Source: Phocaeicola_A sp964580305 | GTDB lineage: Bacteria; Bacteroidota; Bacteroidia; Bacteroidales; Bacteroidaceae | DNA: 13,852 nucleotides | Direction of reading: 5' to 3' | Assembly: GCA_964580305.1 (NCBI GenBank) | Contig: CAZOKL010000057.1 | Location: 1-13,852 of the forward strand | Shown here: piece by piece, positions 1 through 7,778 of the stretch | Layout: every line of letters begins with the position of its first letter | How positions within the stretch are numbered: position 1 is the stretch's first letter | Made by a program: the position numbers and the translations under genes | The notes under the pieces: model-generated | What the model was told of the DNA's origin: nothing | The model's input: the letters and a program-made list of their open reading frames with translations, nothing else | Databases searched by the model: none

Positions 1-53
1 CCCGACCCTCTGCTTGTAAGGCAGATGCTCTGAACCAGCTGAGCTAAACGCCC
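1..53 (-). tRNA. tRNA-Val (anticodon UAC), 3' end cut by window edge
   Basis: Read on the minus strand from 53, the sequence folds as a tRNA. The acceptor 5' strand is GGGCGTT, followed by T8-A9, then a D arm with GCTC/GAGC stem, and an anticodon arm with TCTGC/GCAGA stem and a 7-base loop CTTACAA. Loop positions 34-36 are TAC, giving anticodon UAC and valine identity. The variable region and the start of the T arm reach position 1, where the window ends, so the T arm, the acceptor 3' strand and any encoded CCA are not visible. A matching promoter lies just upstream at 81-111. Confidence 0.93.
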
Positions 54-80
54 GAGAGGTCTTTTGTTTCAAAAGCGATG

Positions 81-111
81 CAAAAGTAGTGCTTTATTTG
101 GAATCTGCAAA
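81..111 (-). promoter_or_regulatory. Bacteroidota-type promoter for the tRNA-Val
   Basis: On the minus strand there is TTTG at 111-108, then 19 nt, then TACTTTTG at 88-81. This fits the known Bacteroides sigma-ABfr consensus (TTTG near -33, TAnnTTTG near -7) at the expected spacing. Transcription would start around 72-77, leaving a leader of about 20 nt before the tRNA 5' end at 53. This is the best-formed promoter in the window. Confidence 0.75.
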
Positions 112-183
112 AATCTAGGGAGTTTTTTTTCTCCTTGTCGAAAAATTTCCTTTTTACGAGTTTTCATCTTGCCATGTTGATGC

Positions 184-272
184 CCGAAAGAAGGCTGTTA
201 AGGCAAACCGACCACGCCTTCCTTTCGGAGTAACCACGCCCTCCTTTCCGTGGTCGGCCGGAAAGGAGGGCG
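184..272. repeat. Nested, competing inverted repeats with a perfect 14-bp hairpin
   Basis: Three stems are visible. (1) A perfect 14-bp stem, 237-250 with 259-272, with an 8-base loop TGGTCGGC. (2) A perfect 9-bp stem, 208-216 (CCGACCACG) with 249-257 (CGTGGTCGG). (3) A stem with one bulged base, 184-194 with 217-228. Stems 1 and 2 share bases 249-250, and stem 2 uses the loop of stem 1, so they cannot both form. There is no T-run directly after 272, so it does not look like a simple intrinsic terminator. No gene visible in the window ends here. Its role is unknown. Confidence 0.7.
211..254. repeat. Two direct repeat units, 22-base period
   Basis: Units at 211-232 and 233-254 both start ACCACGCC and continue with (T/C)TCCTTTC. 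They match at about 17 of 22 positions and lie head to tail. A third, inverted partial copy at 259-276 forms the right arm of the 14-bp hairpin. The 22-base period equals that of the separate repeat at 7779-7844, although the core sequences differ. Confidence 0.6.
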
Positions 273-463
273 CCCCTGGCCGGATAAGAGAGGGAACGTT
301 ACTCCTGAAAATGGCCTGTTACAGAGCTCTTTGGGGGCCTGTTTCAAGGAAGATGCATTTCGATAAAATTTGTCCGGCGAGCGATGATGAACTAAAAAAC
401 TGTAGCTCTGTTATTTTTTATTAGAAAAAGAGTATAATCTTAACCTATATCTTGCAAAATTCC

Positions 464-471
464 TAACTTTG
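464..471 (+). promoter_or_regulatory. Probable -7 box (TAACTTTG) upstream of purH
   Basis: TAACTTTG matches the Bacteroidota TAnnTTTG box exactly and lies 27 nt before the purH ATG, so the leader would be short (about 15-20 nt). No TTTG is found at the ideal spacing upstream; a TTG at 452-454 is too close. The call therefore rests on the -7 box and its position alone. Confidence 0.5.
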
Positions 472-498
472 CATGAAAATCGCTAAATCTATTATTAA

Positions 499-1871
499 AT
501 GTCTGTAACAAAGAAGATAAAAACTGCGTTGGTATCAGTTTACCACAAAGAAGGTCTGGATGAAATCCTGACCAAACTTCACGAAGAAGGTGTTGAGTTC
601 CTTTCCACGGGTGGCACACGCCAGTTCATCGAATCGTTAGGTTTTCCTTGCAGGGCTGTGGAAGACTTGACTAGTTATCCATCCATTTTGGGCGGACGTG
701 TGAAGACCCTCCATCCGAAAGTTTTCGGAGGAATCCTTGCACGCCGTGAAGAAGAAGGCGACAGGGGCCAGATGGCTGAGTATGCTATTCCGGAAATTGA
801 TTTGGTGATTGTGGATCTCTATCCCTTTGAAGAGACAGTGGCTTCGGGTGCCGGCGAGCAGGCCATTATCGAGAAAATTGACATAGGCGGCATCTCTCTG
901 ATTCGTGCGGGTGCGAAAAACTACCGCGACGTGGTCATCGTGGCCAGCCAAGCCCAATACAAGCCTTTGTGTGACATCCTGACGGAGCGCGGCGCGAGCA
1001 CGGAGCTTGAAGAACGCCGTTGGTTCGCAAAAGAGGCTTTTGCCGTTTCTTCGCACTATGATTCGGCCATCTTTAGTTATTTTGACGGAGATGACTTCTC
1101 GGCTTTCCGCTGTGCAGTGGATGATTCCAAGCAGTTGCGTTATGGAGAGAATCCCCATCAGCGCGGCTTTTTCTTTGGCAACCTGGATGCCATGTTTGAC
1201 CAGATTCACGGCAAGGAAATTTCTTACAACAACTTGCTTGACATCAATGCTGCAGTGGACTTGATTGATGAGTTCGACGAAATCACCTTTGCCATCCTCA
1301 AACATAATAATGCCTGCGGACTGGCTTCACGCCACACGCTGCTTCAAGCCTGGAAGGATGCATTGGCCGGTGACCCCGTTTCGGCGTTTGGCGGCGTGCT
1401 CATTACCAATGAGTCTATTGATAAGGCCACAGCTGAGGAAATCAATAAGATTTTCTTCGAAGTCATCATTGCTCCGGACTATGACATGGATGCTTTGCAA
1501 ATCCTTGAACAGAAAAAGAACCGCATCATCCTCGTGCGTAAGGACGTTGAGTTGCCCAAAAAACAGTTCCGCTCTCTGCTCAACGGTGTGCTTGTGCAAG
1601 ATCGCGACCTGGACATCGAAACCCGCGACTGCTTGAAGCAGGTGACCAACAAGGCTGCAACCGACACGGAAATCGAAGATATGCTGTTTGCCAACAAAAT
1701 TGTGAAAAACAGCAAGAGCAACTCCATCGTATTGGCCAAAGACAAACAGCTGATTGCCAGCGGAGTCGGACAGACCTCGCGTGTGGATGCTTTGAAACAG
1801 GCCATCGAGAAAGCTCACAGCTTCGGGTTCGACCTTCACGGGGCCGTGATGGCAAGTGATGCATTCTTTCC
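499..1871 (+). CDS. purH: Bifunctional AICAR formyltransferase / IMP cyclohydrolase, 3' end lost in assembly gap
   Basis: PurH catalyses the last two steps of purine synthesis: 10-formyl-THF-dependent formylation of AICAR, then ring closure to IMP, in the cytosol. The N-terminal MGS-like cyclohydrolase domain shows STGGT near residue 37 and GGRVKTLHPK at about 65-74. The formyltransferase domain shows QLRYGENPHQ, KHNNACG with the catalytic Lys-His at about 268-269, DPVSAFGGV, and a late ASDAFF motif at the gap edge. 457 codons are visible against about 507 residues expected for Bacteroides PurH (family knowledge), so about 50 C-terminal residues fall in the N run. The ATG at 499 follows a TAACTTTG box and gives the normal N terminus. 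It is followed by mreB, the usual neighbour in Bacteroidales. The frame that continues through the Ns to 2073 is an artefact and overlaps mreB. Confidence 0.97.
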
Positions 1872-1971
1872 NNNNNNNNNNNNNNNNNNNNNNNNNNNNN
1901 NNNNNNNNNNNNNNNNNNNNNNNNNNNNNNNNNNNNNNNNNNNNNNNNNNNNNNNNNNNNNNNNNNNNNNN
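1872..1971. other. Assembly gap (100 N)
   Basis: Exactly 100 Ns. This is the customary length for a scaffold gap of unknown size, so the real distance may differ. It hides the last ~50 codons of purH (about 150 nt, already more than 100) and any purH-mreB spacer or mreB promoter. Reading frames that cross it are not meaningful. Confidence 0.98.
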
Positions 1972-1981
1972 AAAAACTATT

Positions 1982-3004
1982 ATGGGATTGTTCTCATTTA
2001 CACAAGAAATAGCCATGGACTTGGGCACGGCCAACACCATCATTATCAGCAATGGCAAGATTGTGGTGGATGAACCTTCGGTCGTGGCACTGGATCGCCG
2101 TACGGAAAAGATGATTGCCGTGGGCGAAAAAGCAAAAATGATGTATGAAAAGGAAAATCCGTACATCCGCACTGTGCGCCCGTTGCGCAACGGTGTGATT
2201 GCTGACTTCAACGCATGCGAACAGATGATGCGCGGACTGATAAAGAAGGTGTACACGGGACACCGCCTGTTTTCACCGTCACTTCGCATGGTCATTGGCG
2301 TGCCTTCGGGCAGCACGGAAGTAGAACTGCGTGCCGTTCGCGACTCGGCAGAACATGCCGGCGGACGTGATGTCTATCTGATTTTCGAGCCGATGGCTGC
2401 CGCCATCGGTGTGGGGCTTGACGTGCGGGCTCCAGAAGGAAACATGGTGGTCGACATCGGTGGCGGGTCGACGGAGATTGCCGTCATCTCGCTGGGTGGC
2501 ATCGTGACGAACAGCTCCATCCGCATTGCCGGCGATGATTTTACAGCCGACATTCAGGAATACATGAGCCGTCAGCATAACGTGAAGGTGAGCGAGCGCA
2601 TGGCCGAGCGCATTAAGATTGCTGTGGGGGCAGCTCTGACCGATTTGGGTGACAGCGCCCCGGAAAACTACACGGTGTATGGCCCGAACCGCATCACGGC
2701 ATTGCCGATGAAAGTTACCGTAGGCTATCAGGAGATAGCCCACTGTCTGGAAAAGTCCATCGCGAAGATTGAGACAGCCGTGCTGAATGCATTGGAAAAC
2801 ACGCCGCCCGAACTATATGCCGATATTGTGCACAATGGTATCTATTTGGCTGGAGGCGGTGCCCTTCTTCGTGGATTGGACAAGCGTTTGACCGACAAAA
2901 TAAACATACCATTTTACATCGCGGAAGATCCCCTTTACAGTGTAGCTAAGGGAACGGGCATTGCTCTGAAGAACATAGACAAGTTCTCGTTCCTAATGCG
3001 ATGA
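1982..3004 (+). CDS. mreB: Rod-shape-determining actin homologue MreB
   Basis: MreB polymerises into ATP-dependent membrane-associated filaments that guide lateral wall synthesis by the elongasome. The 340-residue product has the normal family length. Actin-fold signatures are in order: phosphate-1 loop DLGTANT at residues 13-19, PSVVAL near 37, the phosphate-2 loop DIGGGST at 158-164 and the adenosine motif GIYLAGGGALLRG from 286. The ATG at 1982 gives the expected short N terminus (MGLFSFTQEIAMDLG) and lies 10 nt after the gap; the same frame running back into the Ns is not supported. It is the first intact gene of the mreBCD-mrdA-rodA cluster, and mreC begins 13 nt after its stop. Any promoter of its own would be hidden in the gap. 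Confidence 0.97.
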   Translation: MGLFSFTQEIAMDLGTANTIIISNGKIVVDEPSVVALDRRTEKMIAVGEKAKMMYEKENPYIRTVRPLRNGVIADFNACEQMMRGLIKKVYTGHRLFSPSLRMVIGVPSGSTEVELRAVRDSAEHAGGRDVYLIFEPMAAAIGVGLDVRAPEGNMVVDIGGGSTEIAVISLGGIVTNSSIRIAGDDFTADIQEYMSRQHNVKVSERMAERIKIAVGAALTDLGDSAPENYTVYGPNRITALPMKVTVGYQEIAHCLEKSIAKIETAVLNALENTPPELYADIVHNGIYLAGGGALLRGLDKRLTDKINIPFYIAEDPLYSVAKGTGIALKNIDKFSFLMR

Positions 3005-3017
3005 AATCTTTGTCGCT

Positions 3018-3860
3018 GTGCGTAACCTGCTTGACTTTCTGCTGAGATATAGCCATTGTTTCTTGTTTGTCATACTGGAGGTGGTGTGCTTTGTGCTGTT
3101 GTTTCGCTTCAACAACTATCAGGGCAGTGTGTATTTCACCTCGGCTAATTGGCTTTGCGGAACAGTGTATGAAATTTCGAGCAGTATCACGGACTATTTT
3201 CATCTGAAGACGGTGAACGATGAGCTGACTGACCGCAATCTCGATTTGGAACGTGAGGTAGCAACCCTTCGGGCCGTTGTGACAGAATTAACGTCCGATT
3301 CGGATGCGGTGGGCAGCCTGCAACAATTGGCGCTGGCCGACTTTAGGCGGATAAAGGCTCATGTGGTAAACAACACGCTGAACCGTGCTGACAATTTTAT
3401 CACTATCGACAAAGGTCGGGCAGACGGCGTGCAGGAAGAGATGGGAGTCGTGTGTGGAAACGGTGTTGTAGGCATTGTGGGCAAGACTGGGTCTCATCAT
3501 GCGCTGGTCATCTCTTTGCTGAACAGCAAATCAAGCATCAGTTGCAAGGTGAGAAACAGCGGCTATTTCGGCTATTTGCGTTGGGATGGGACAGACGTGC
3601 GGTATACTTACTTGCATGATGTCCCCCGCTATACGGAGTGCCAAAAGGGAGATACCATTGTGACGAGCGGCTATTCCTCCATCTTTCCCGAAGGAATCAT
3701 GGTCGGTGTGGTTGAAGACATCGAAGACTCGCACGACGGATTGTCATATCTGCTGAAAGTGCGCCTTTCGACTGATTTCGGACGTCTGAACGATGTGCGG
3801 GTCATCGCCCTTGAAGGCAGGGAGGAACTGGATGAATTGGTGAAAGAAAATGAGACGTGA
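3018..3860 (+). CDS. mreC: Rod-shape-determining protein MreC (GTG start)
   Basis: MreC is a single-pass periplasmic scaffold that links MreB/MreD to PBP2-RodA and activates the synthase. The product is 280 aa. It shows a cytoplasmic stub, a transmembrane helix at about residues 14-30, a heptad-like coiled coil at about 62-91 (VNDELTDRNLDLEREVATL), then the paired beta-barrel domain with the conserved stretch GVVGIVGKTG and a late IFPEGIMVG. The start is GTG at 3018. An in-frame TAA at 2994 leaves no ATG upstream, and the GTG product begins at the conserved N terminus, so GTG is almost forced. It sits 13 nt after mreB and overlaps mreD by 11 nt, which suggests translational coupling. Confidence 0.94.
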   Translation: MRNLLDFLLRYSHCFLFVILEVVCFVLLFRFNNYQGSVYFTSANWLCGTVYEISSSITDYFHLKTVNDELTDRNLDLEREVATLRAVVTELTSDSDAVGSLQQLALADFRRIKAHVVNNTLNRADNFITIDKGRADGVQEEMGVVCGNGVVGIVGKTGSHHALVISLLNSKSSISCKVRNSGYFGYLRWDGTDVRYTYLHDVPRYTECQKGDTIVTSGYSSIFPEGIMVGVVEDIEDSHDGLSYLLKVRLSTDFGRLNDVRVIALEGREELDELVKENET

Positions 3861-4374
3861 AAGTCGTATGGATATGGGTGTCTTTCATTGGAAACATGGT
3901 TTGTGGTTGCTGTTGTTGGTACTGGCTCAGGTGTTAGTGCTCAACCAGATTCATGTAGGAGGCTATGCCACGCCTTTCGCTTACGTTTACTTCATGCTCA
4001 AACTCAATCGTTGCGTGAGGATTAATGTCCTGTTACTGTTGGGCTTTTTTCTGGGACTGACGATTGATGTGTTTTCTAATACGCCAGGGATGCACGCTGC
4101 TGCAACTACGTTGCTGGCTTTCGTCCGGTCTTGGTTGCTGACGCTTTTCATGTCTCGTGACAGTGCGGACGATTGGGAACCTGGCATCCGTTCGATGGGA
4201 TTCAGTTCTTTTCTGGGCTATGTCCTTTTGAGCATCTTCTTTCATCATGCCATACTTCTCTTGTTGGACACCTTCTCTTTTTTCAGTTGGTCGCTGCTTC
4301 TTCTGAAAGTGTTGTGCAGCACGGCATTGACAACCTTTTGCATAATGATGATGGAATGTGTCCGGAGGAAATGA
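3850..4374 (+). CDS. mreD: Rod-shape-determining membrane protein MreD
   Basis: MreD is a small polytopic inner-membrane protein of the elongasome that binds MreC. The product is up to 174 aa, with about five hydrophobic segments (starting near residues 17, 41, 58, 85 and 120) and a short basic tail (ECVRRK). Recognition rests on size, hydrophobic profile, a conserved-looking FxLGLTIDVF stretch near 66-75, and the invariant position between mreC and the PBP2 gene. Sequence conservation in MreD is low, so context carries much weight. The ATG at 3850 overlaps the mreC end by 11 nt. ATGs at 3868 and 3874 are possible alternatives that would remove a charged leader (MRRESR). Confidence 0.9.
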   Translation: MRRESRMDMGVFHWKHGLWLLLLVLAQVLVLNQIHVGGYATPFAYVYFMLKLNRCVRINVLLLLGFFLGLTIDVFSNTPGMHAAATTLLAFVRSWLLTLFMSRDSADDWEPGIRSMGFSSFLGYVLLSIFFHHAILLLLDTFSFFSWSLLLLKVLCSTALTTFCIMMMECVRRK

Positions 4375-4429
4375 GAGTTTCAAGACTGTTTTGTGCGGAT
4401 GAGATAGTTTTAAAACATGGAGACAAAAC

Positions 4430-6280
4430 ATGCGCAATTATGATCTGGAGAAACGTAAGTTTGTGATAGCGGGGATGGCCGTGGCTATTGTTTTCGGCTA
4501 CATCCTGCGGCTGTTCATGCTGCAGATTATGAACGATGATTACAAGAAGAATGCCGACAGCAATGCTTTCCTGAATAAAGTACAATATCCGGCCCGTGGC
4601 GCCATTTATGACCGGGAGGGACGCCTGTTGGTCTATAACCAGCCTGCTTATGACATCATGGTGGTGATGCGTGAGGTGGAGCAGCTGGACACGCTTGACT
4701 TCTGCCAGACATTAGGCATCACGAAAGAATATTTCATCAAGCGCATGGCCGACATCAAGAATCGGACATTAAACCCCGGTTATTCCAGTTACACAGAGCA
4801 AGTGTTCATGAGCCAACTTCCGGCAGAGGAGTTTGCCGTTTTTCAAGAAAAACTGTTCCGTTTCCCCGGCTTTTATGTGCAACGGCGCACGACGCGCCAG
4901 TATGCCTACAACGTGGCAGCCCATGTCTTGGGCGATGTGGCCGAAGTTTCCAAGCGCGACATTGAAGCAGATGACTATTATCGCAGTGGCGACTTTATCG
5001 GCATACAGGGTGTGGAACGTTCCTATGAGAAAGAACTCCGTGGCGAGAAGGGAGTGGAAATTTTGCTGCGCGACGCTCACGGTCGCATCCAAGGGCGATA
5101 TAAAGACGGTGCACTGGACAAGGAACCTGTGCCGGGGAAAAGCCTGACGCTGGGGCTGGACGTTGAGTTGCAAACGTTGGGTGAGCGCCTGATGGAAGGA
5201 AAAATTGGCAGCATCGTGGCCATCGAACCATCCACAGGCGACATTCTCTGCATGGTGTCGGCTCCGTCTTACGACCCACGCCTCATGGCCGGTCGTGACC
5301 GTGGCAAGCATCATCTGGAACTGTCGCGTGACAGGAGAAAACCGCTTTTGAATCGTGCCGTGTCGGGCACGTATCCTCCGGGTTCCACCTTCAAGACCTC
5401 ACAAGCACTGACTTTCATGCAGGAAGGCATCATCTCCTCCACACAGACGCTTTATCCGTGCAGTCATGGCTTTATCTATCGTGGTCTGCGCGTGGGGTGT
5501 CACTCGCATCCTTCACCTCTTACCCTGGTTCCGGCATTGGCAACGTCGTGCAACGGCTATTTCTGCTGGGGACTTTACTATATGTTGGGCAACCGAACCA
5601 AATATAAGACCGTGCAGGATGCCATGACCACGTGGAAGGATTACATGGTCTCCATGGGCTTCGGCTATCGTTTGGGTGTGGACATCCCGGGCGAGCGCCG
5701 CGGGATGATTCCCAATGCTGCGTTTTATGACAACGCCTATCGTGGCTCGTGGAGCGGGCTGACCGTCATCAGTATTGCCATCGGGCAGGGCGAAGTGACA
5801 TTGACCCCGCTCCAAATTGCCAATCTGGGAGCTACCATTGCTAACCGGGGCTACTTCATTACGCCTCACGTCGTGCACTCCGTTGAGGGAGGCGAACTGG
5901 ACAGCCTCTACCGCACGCGCCGATACACGAACGTGGAGTCGCGCTACTACGAAGAAGTGGTTAAGGGCATGCGTCAGGCCGTGTTGGCCGGCACGTGCCG
6001 CGGGGCAAATATTCCCGGCATTGAGGTCTGCGGAAAGACCGGTACGGCTGAGAATCGCGGGCATGACCATTCAGTCTTCATGGGTTTCGCCCCGATGAAT
6101 GAACCGAAGATAGCCATCGCTGTCTATGTGGAGAATGGCGGATTCGGTGCCGTCTACGGAGTGCCCATCGGCAAATTGATGATAGAGAAATATCTGAACG
6201 GAGAGCTTTCGCCCGAGAGTGAGGAGCTGGCTTCCCAAATTCAGAAAAGACGCATTTTCTATGATGAGCAGGAACGTTAA
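4430..6280 (+). CDS. mrdA: Peptidoglycan D,D-transpeptidase PBP2 (class B, elongasome)
   Basis: PBP2 cross-links stem peptides of new lateral-wall glycan made by RodA, and is anchored in the inner membrane facing the periplasm. The product is 616 aa. It has a short cytoplasmic N terminus, one membrane helix at about residues 11-33, and a dimer/pedestal domain starting at ARGAIYDREGRLLVYN. The transpeptidase domain has all three catalytic motifs: S319-T-F-K322 (nucleophile Ser319), S373-C-N375 and K536-T-G538. No active-site residue is missing. The ATG at 4430 is preceded by GGAG at 4419-4422, and 55 nt separate it from mreD; this spacer holds the palindrome GTTTTAAAAC (4407-4416). The last 17 nt overlap rodA, matching the functional pairing of the two proteins. 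Confidence 0.97.
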   Translation: MRNYDLEKRKFVIAGMAVAIVFGYILRLFMLQIMNDDYKKNADSNAFLNKVQYPARGAIYDREGRLLVYNQPAYDIMVVMREVEQLDTLDFCQTLGITKEYFIKRMADIKNRTLNPGYSSYTEQVFMSQLPAEEFAVFQEKLFRFPGFYVQRRTTRQYAYNVAAHVLGDVAEVSKRDIEADDYYRSGDFIGIQGVERSYEKELRGEKGVEILLRDAHGRIQGRYKDGALDKEPVPGKSLTLGLDVELQTLGERLMEGKIGSIVAIEPSTGDILCMVSAPSYDPRLMAGRDRGKHHLELSRDRRKPLLNRAVSGTYPPGSTFKTSQALTFMQEGIISSTQTLYPCSHGFIYRGLRVGCHSHPSPLTLVPALATSCNGYFCWGLYYMLGNRTKYKTVQDAMTTWKDYMVSMGFGYRLGVDIPGERRGMIPNAAFYDNAYRGSWSGLTVISIAIGQGEVTLTPLQIANLGATIANRGYFITPHVVHSVEGGELDSLYRTRRYTNVESRYYEEVVKGMRQAVLAGTCRGANIPGIEVCGKTGTAENRGHDHSVFMGFAPMNEPKIAIAVYVENGGFGAVYGVPIGKLMIEKYLNGELSPESEELASQIQKRRIFYDEQER

Positions 6281-7718
6281 TCTATACAAGTCGGTCGATT
6301 GGGCAATCATATTGCTCTATCTGGCATTGATCATCTGCGGATGGTTCAGTGTGTGCGGAGCCAGTTATACCTATGGAGAACCGGATTTTCTGGGGCTGGA
6401 CACCCGTGCAGGGAAACAACTGCTCTGGATTGGCTGTTCGCTGGGTATCGGTTTCATTCTCCTGATGTTGGATGAGAAGCTCTATGAATCGCTAGCCTAT
6501 GTCATATATGGGCTGGTCAGTCTTCTGCTGGTTGTGACGCTTTTTGCCGGTGTCGACATCAAGGGGTCACATTCCTGGATTCGTCTGGGCGGAGGCGTTA
6601 ACCTCCAGCCGGCCGAGTTTGCCAAAGCAGCTACGGCATTGGCTCTGGCTAAATTCATGAGTTCCTATACCTTTTCCCTGCATCGGACACGCGACGCCCT
6701 TTCTGTTGTGGGCATAATACTTCTGCCCATGTCCATCATCGTCTTGCAGAAGGAGACAGGCTCGGCACTGGTGTTTCTGTCTTTTTTCCTGATGCTCTAT
6801 CGAGAGGGTATGTCCGGAGCATTTCTTTTCTCAGGCGTATGTGCCGTGGTCTACTTCATCGTGGGCATCCGTTTCTCCGACGTCATGTTGTGGAACATGC
6901 CTGCTGCTGTGGGGAAGTTTGTCGTGATGCTTCTCATCCAGGTGTGCACGGTCGGGATGGTGTGGGTGTACACACGGCGCGTGCTGGTGGTCCACTGGAT
7001 GCTAGGGTGTAGTTTGGGACTCACATTGTTAACCCTGCTTTTTTCGGGTTATGTGATACCGTTTGACATCACCTGGGTGCAGCTGGGCATATGCGTCGGA
7101 CTGATAATTGCCTTGTGTTATTTATGGTTGCGCGAACGAGTGAACAATTTCGCTTACATCGCCCTGTTCACACTCGGTTCATTGGCTTTCTTTTATTCCA
7201 GTGATTTCGTGTTTTCCGACGTGCTCCAACCTCACCAGAAAGTGCGCATCGAGGTCGTGCTGGGCATGAAAGAAGATTTGTCCGGAGCGGGGTATAATGT
7301 GAATCAGTCGAAAATAGCCATCGGTTCGGGCGGATTGACGGGCAAGGGATTTCTGAACGGCACACAGACAAAGCTGGAATACGTCCCCGAACAAGACACG
7401 GACTTCATCTTCTGCACGGTGGGCGAAGAGCAGGGCTTCATCGGTGCGTCTGCTGTGTTGCTGCTTTTTCTGGCGTTCATCCTCCGTTTGCTGGTGCTTG
7501 CCGAGCGACAGACCAGTCGCTTTGGCCGTGTTTACGGCTATTCATTGGTGAGCATTTTTCTCTTTCATCTGTTCATCAACGTTGGCATGGTGCTCGGATT
7601 GACGCCTGTCATCGGCATCCCGTTGCCGTTCTTCAGTTACGGAGGCTCCTCCTTGTGGGGCTTTACCATCCTTCTGTTTATTTTCATCCGCATTGACGCG
7701 AGCCGAAAACGGACGTAA
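6264..7718 (+). CDS. rodA: SEDS peptidoglycan glycosyltransferase RodA, enlarged membrane region
   Basis: RodA polymerises lipid II into glycan strands together with PBP2. The polytopic 484-residue product shows the SEDS signatures SWIRLGGGVNLQPAEFAK, LQKETGSALVFL, SKIAIGSGGLTGKGFLNG, PEQDTDFIF (with Asp380 in the place of the catalytic aspartate) and GIPLPFFSYGGSS near the C terminus. It is longer than E. coli RodA (about 370 aa). The extra ~110 residues lie between the YREG-proximal helices and QPHQKVRIE, and look like additional membrane helices. The start ATG at 6264 (MSRNVNLYK) overlaps mrdA by 17 nt; ATG 6261 is equally possible. A longer frame from 6219 would add only a translation of mrdA sequence. 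A hairpin follows the stop at 7721-7744. Confidence 0.95.
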   Translation: MSRNVNLYKSVDWAIILLYLALIICGWFSVCGASYTYGEPDFLGLDTRAGKQLLWIGCSLGIGFILLMLDEKLYESLAYVIYGLVSLLLVVTLFAGVDIKGSHSWIRLGGGVNLQPAEFAKAATALALAKFMSSYTFSLHRTRDALSVVGIILLPMSIIVLQKETGSALVFLSFFLMLYREGMSGAFLFSGVCAVVYFIVGIRFSDVMLWNMPAAVGKFVVMLLIQVCTVGMVWVYTRRVLVVHWMLGCSLGLTLLTLLFSGYVIPFDITWVQLGICVGLIIALCYLWLRERVNNFAYIALFTLGSLAFFYSSDFVFSDVLQPHQKVRIEVVLGMKEDLSGAGYNVNQSKIAIGSGGLTGKGFLNGTQTKLEYVPEQDTDFIFCTVGEEQGFIGASAVLLLFLAFILRLLVLAERQTSRFGRVYGYSLVSIFLFHLFINVGMVLGLTPVIGIPLPFFSYGGSSLWGFTILLFIFIRIDASRKRT

Positions 7719-7720
7719 GA

Positions 7721-7744
7721 GAGGAGAAAAGTATGCTTTTCTTC
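7721..7744 (+). terminator. Hairpin just after rodA, possible terminator
   Basis: A 9-bp stem (7723-7731 with 7736-7744, one G-T pair) with the 4-base loop TATG begins 4 nt after the rodA stop. The right arm CTTTTCTTC is pyrimidine-rich, but no clean T-run follows. It is placed where the mre operon should end, opposite the convergent gldH. Terminator function is inferred. Confidence 0.45.
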
Positions 7745-7778
7745 ATCGCTTTGCGGGGCATTAAGGGGAAGCCTGCCT

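Larger units (their letters stand above)
112..463. other. Divergent spacer between tRNA-Val and purH, no gene seen
   Basis: About 350 bases without a credible coding frame, lying between a leftward tRNA promoter and the rightward purH promoter. The flanks (roughly 112-180 and 360-463) are AT-rich with A and T runs. The centre (184-280) is GC-rich and holds the inverted and direct repeats listed separately. I see no known riboswitch fold and no second exact TAnnTTTG box in this spacer on either strand. Confidence 0.6.

Noticed and set aside
237..272. Intrinsic terminator for a gene in the tRNA-Val/purH spacer
   Set aside because: No gene ends here on either strand and no T-run follows the stem.
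637..1305. Long open frame on the minus strand inside purH
   Set aside because: No recognisable domain; it is the antisense of a strongly conserved gene whose codon bias keeps stops out.
499..2073. A single long frame running from purH through the N run into 2073
   Set aside because: The Ns allow any frame; after the gap the translation is out of frame with clear mreB sequence. purH is ended at the gap.
1327..2316. Minus-strand frame spanning the gap
   Set aside because: Antisense to purH and mreB and held open by Ns; no family features.
4173..4466. Plus-strand frame overlapping the mreD 3' end and mrdA start
   Set aside because: Out of frame with both genes, no family features; the intergenic part is only 55 nt.
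6219..6260. Upstream extension of rodA to 6219
   Set aside because: Covers the end of mrdA in another frame and adds no family sequence; ATG 6261/6264 fits the RodA N terminus.
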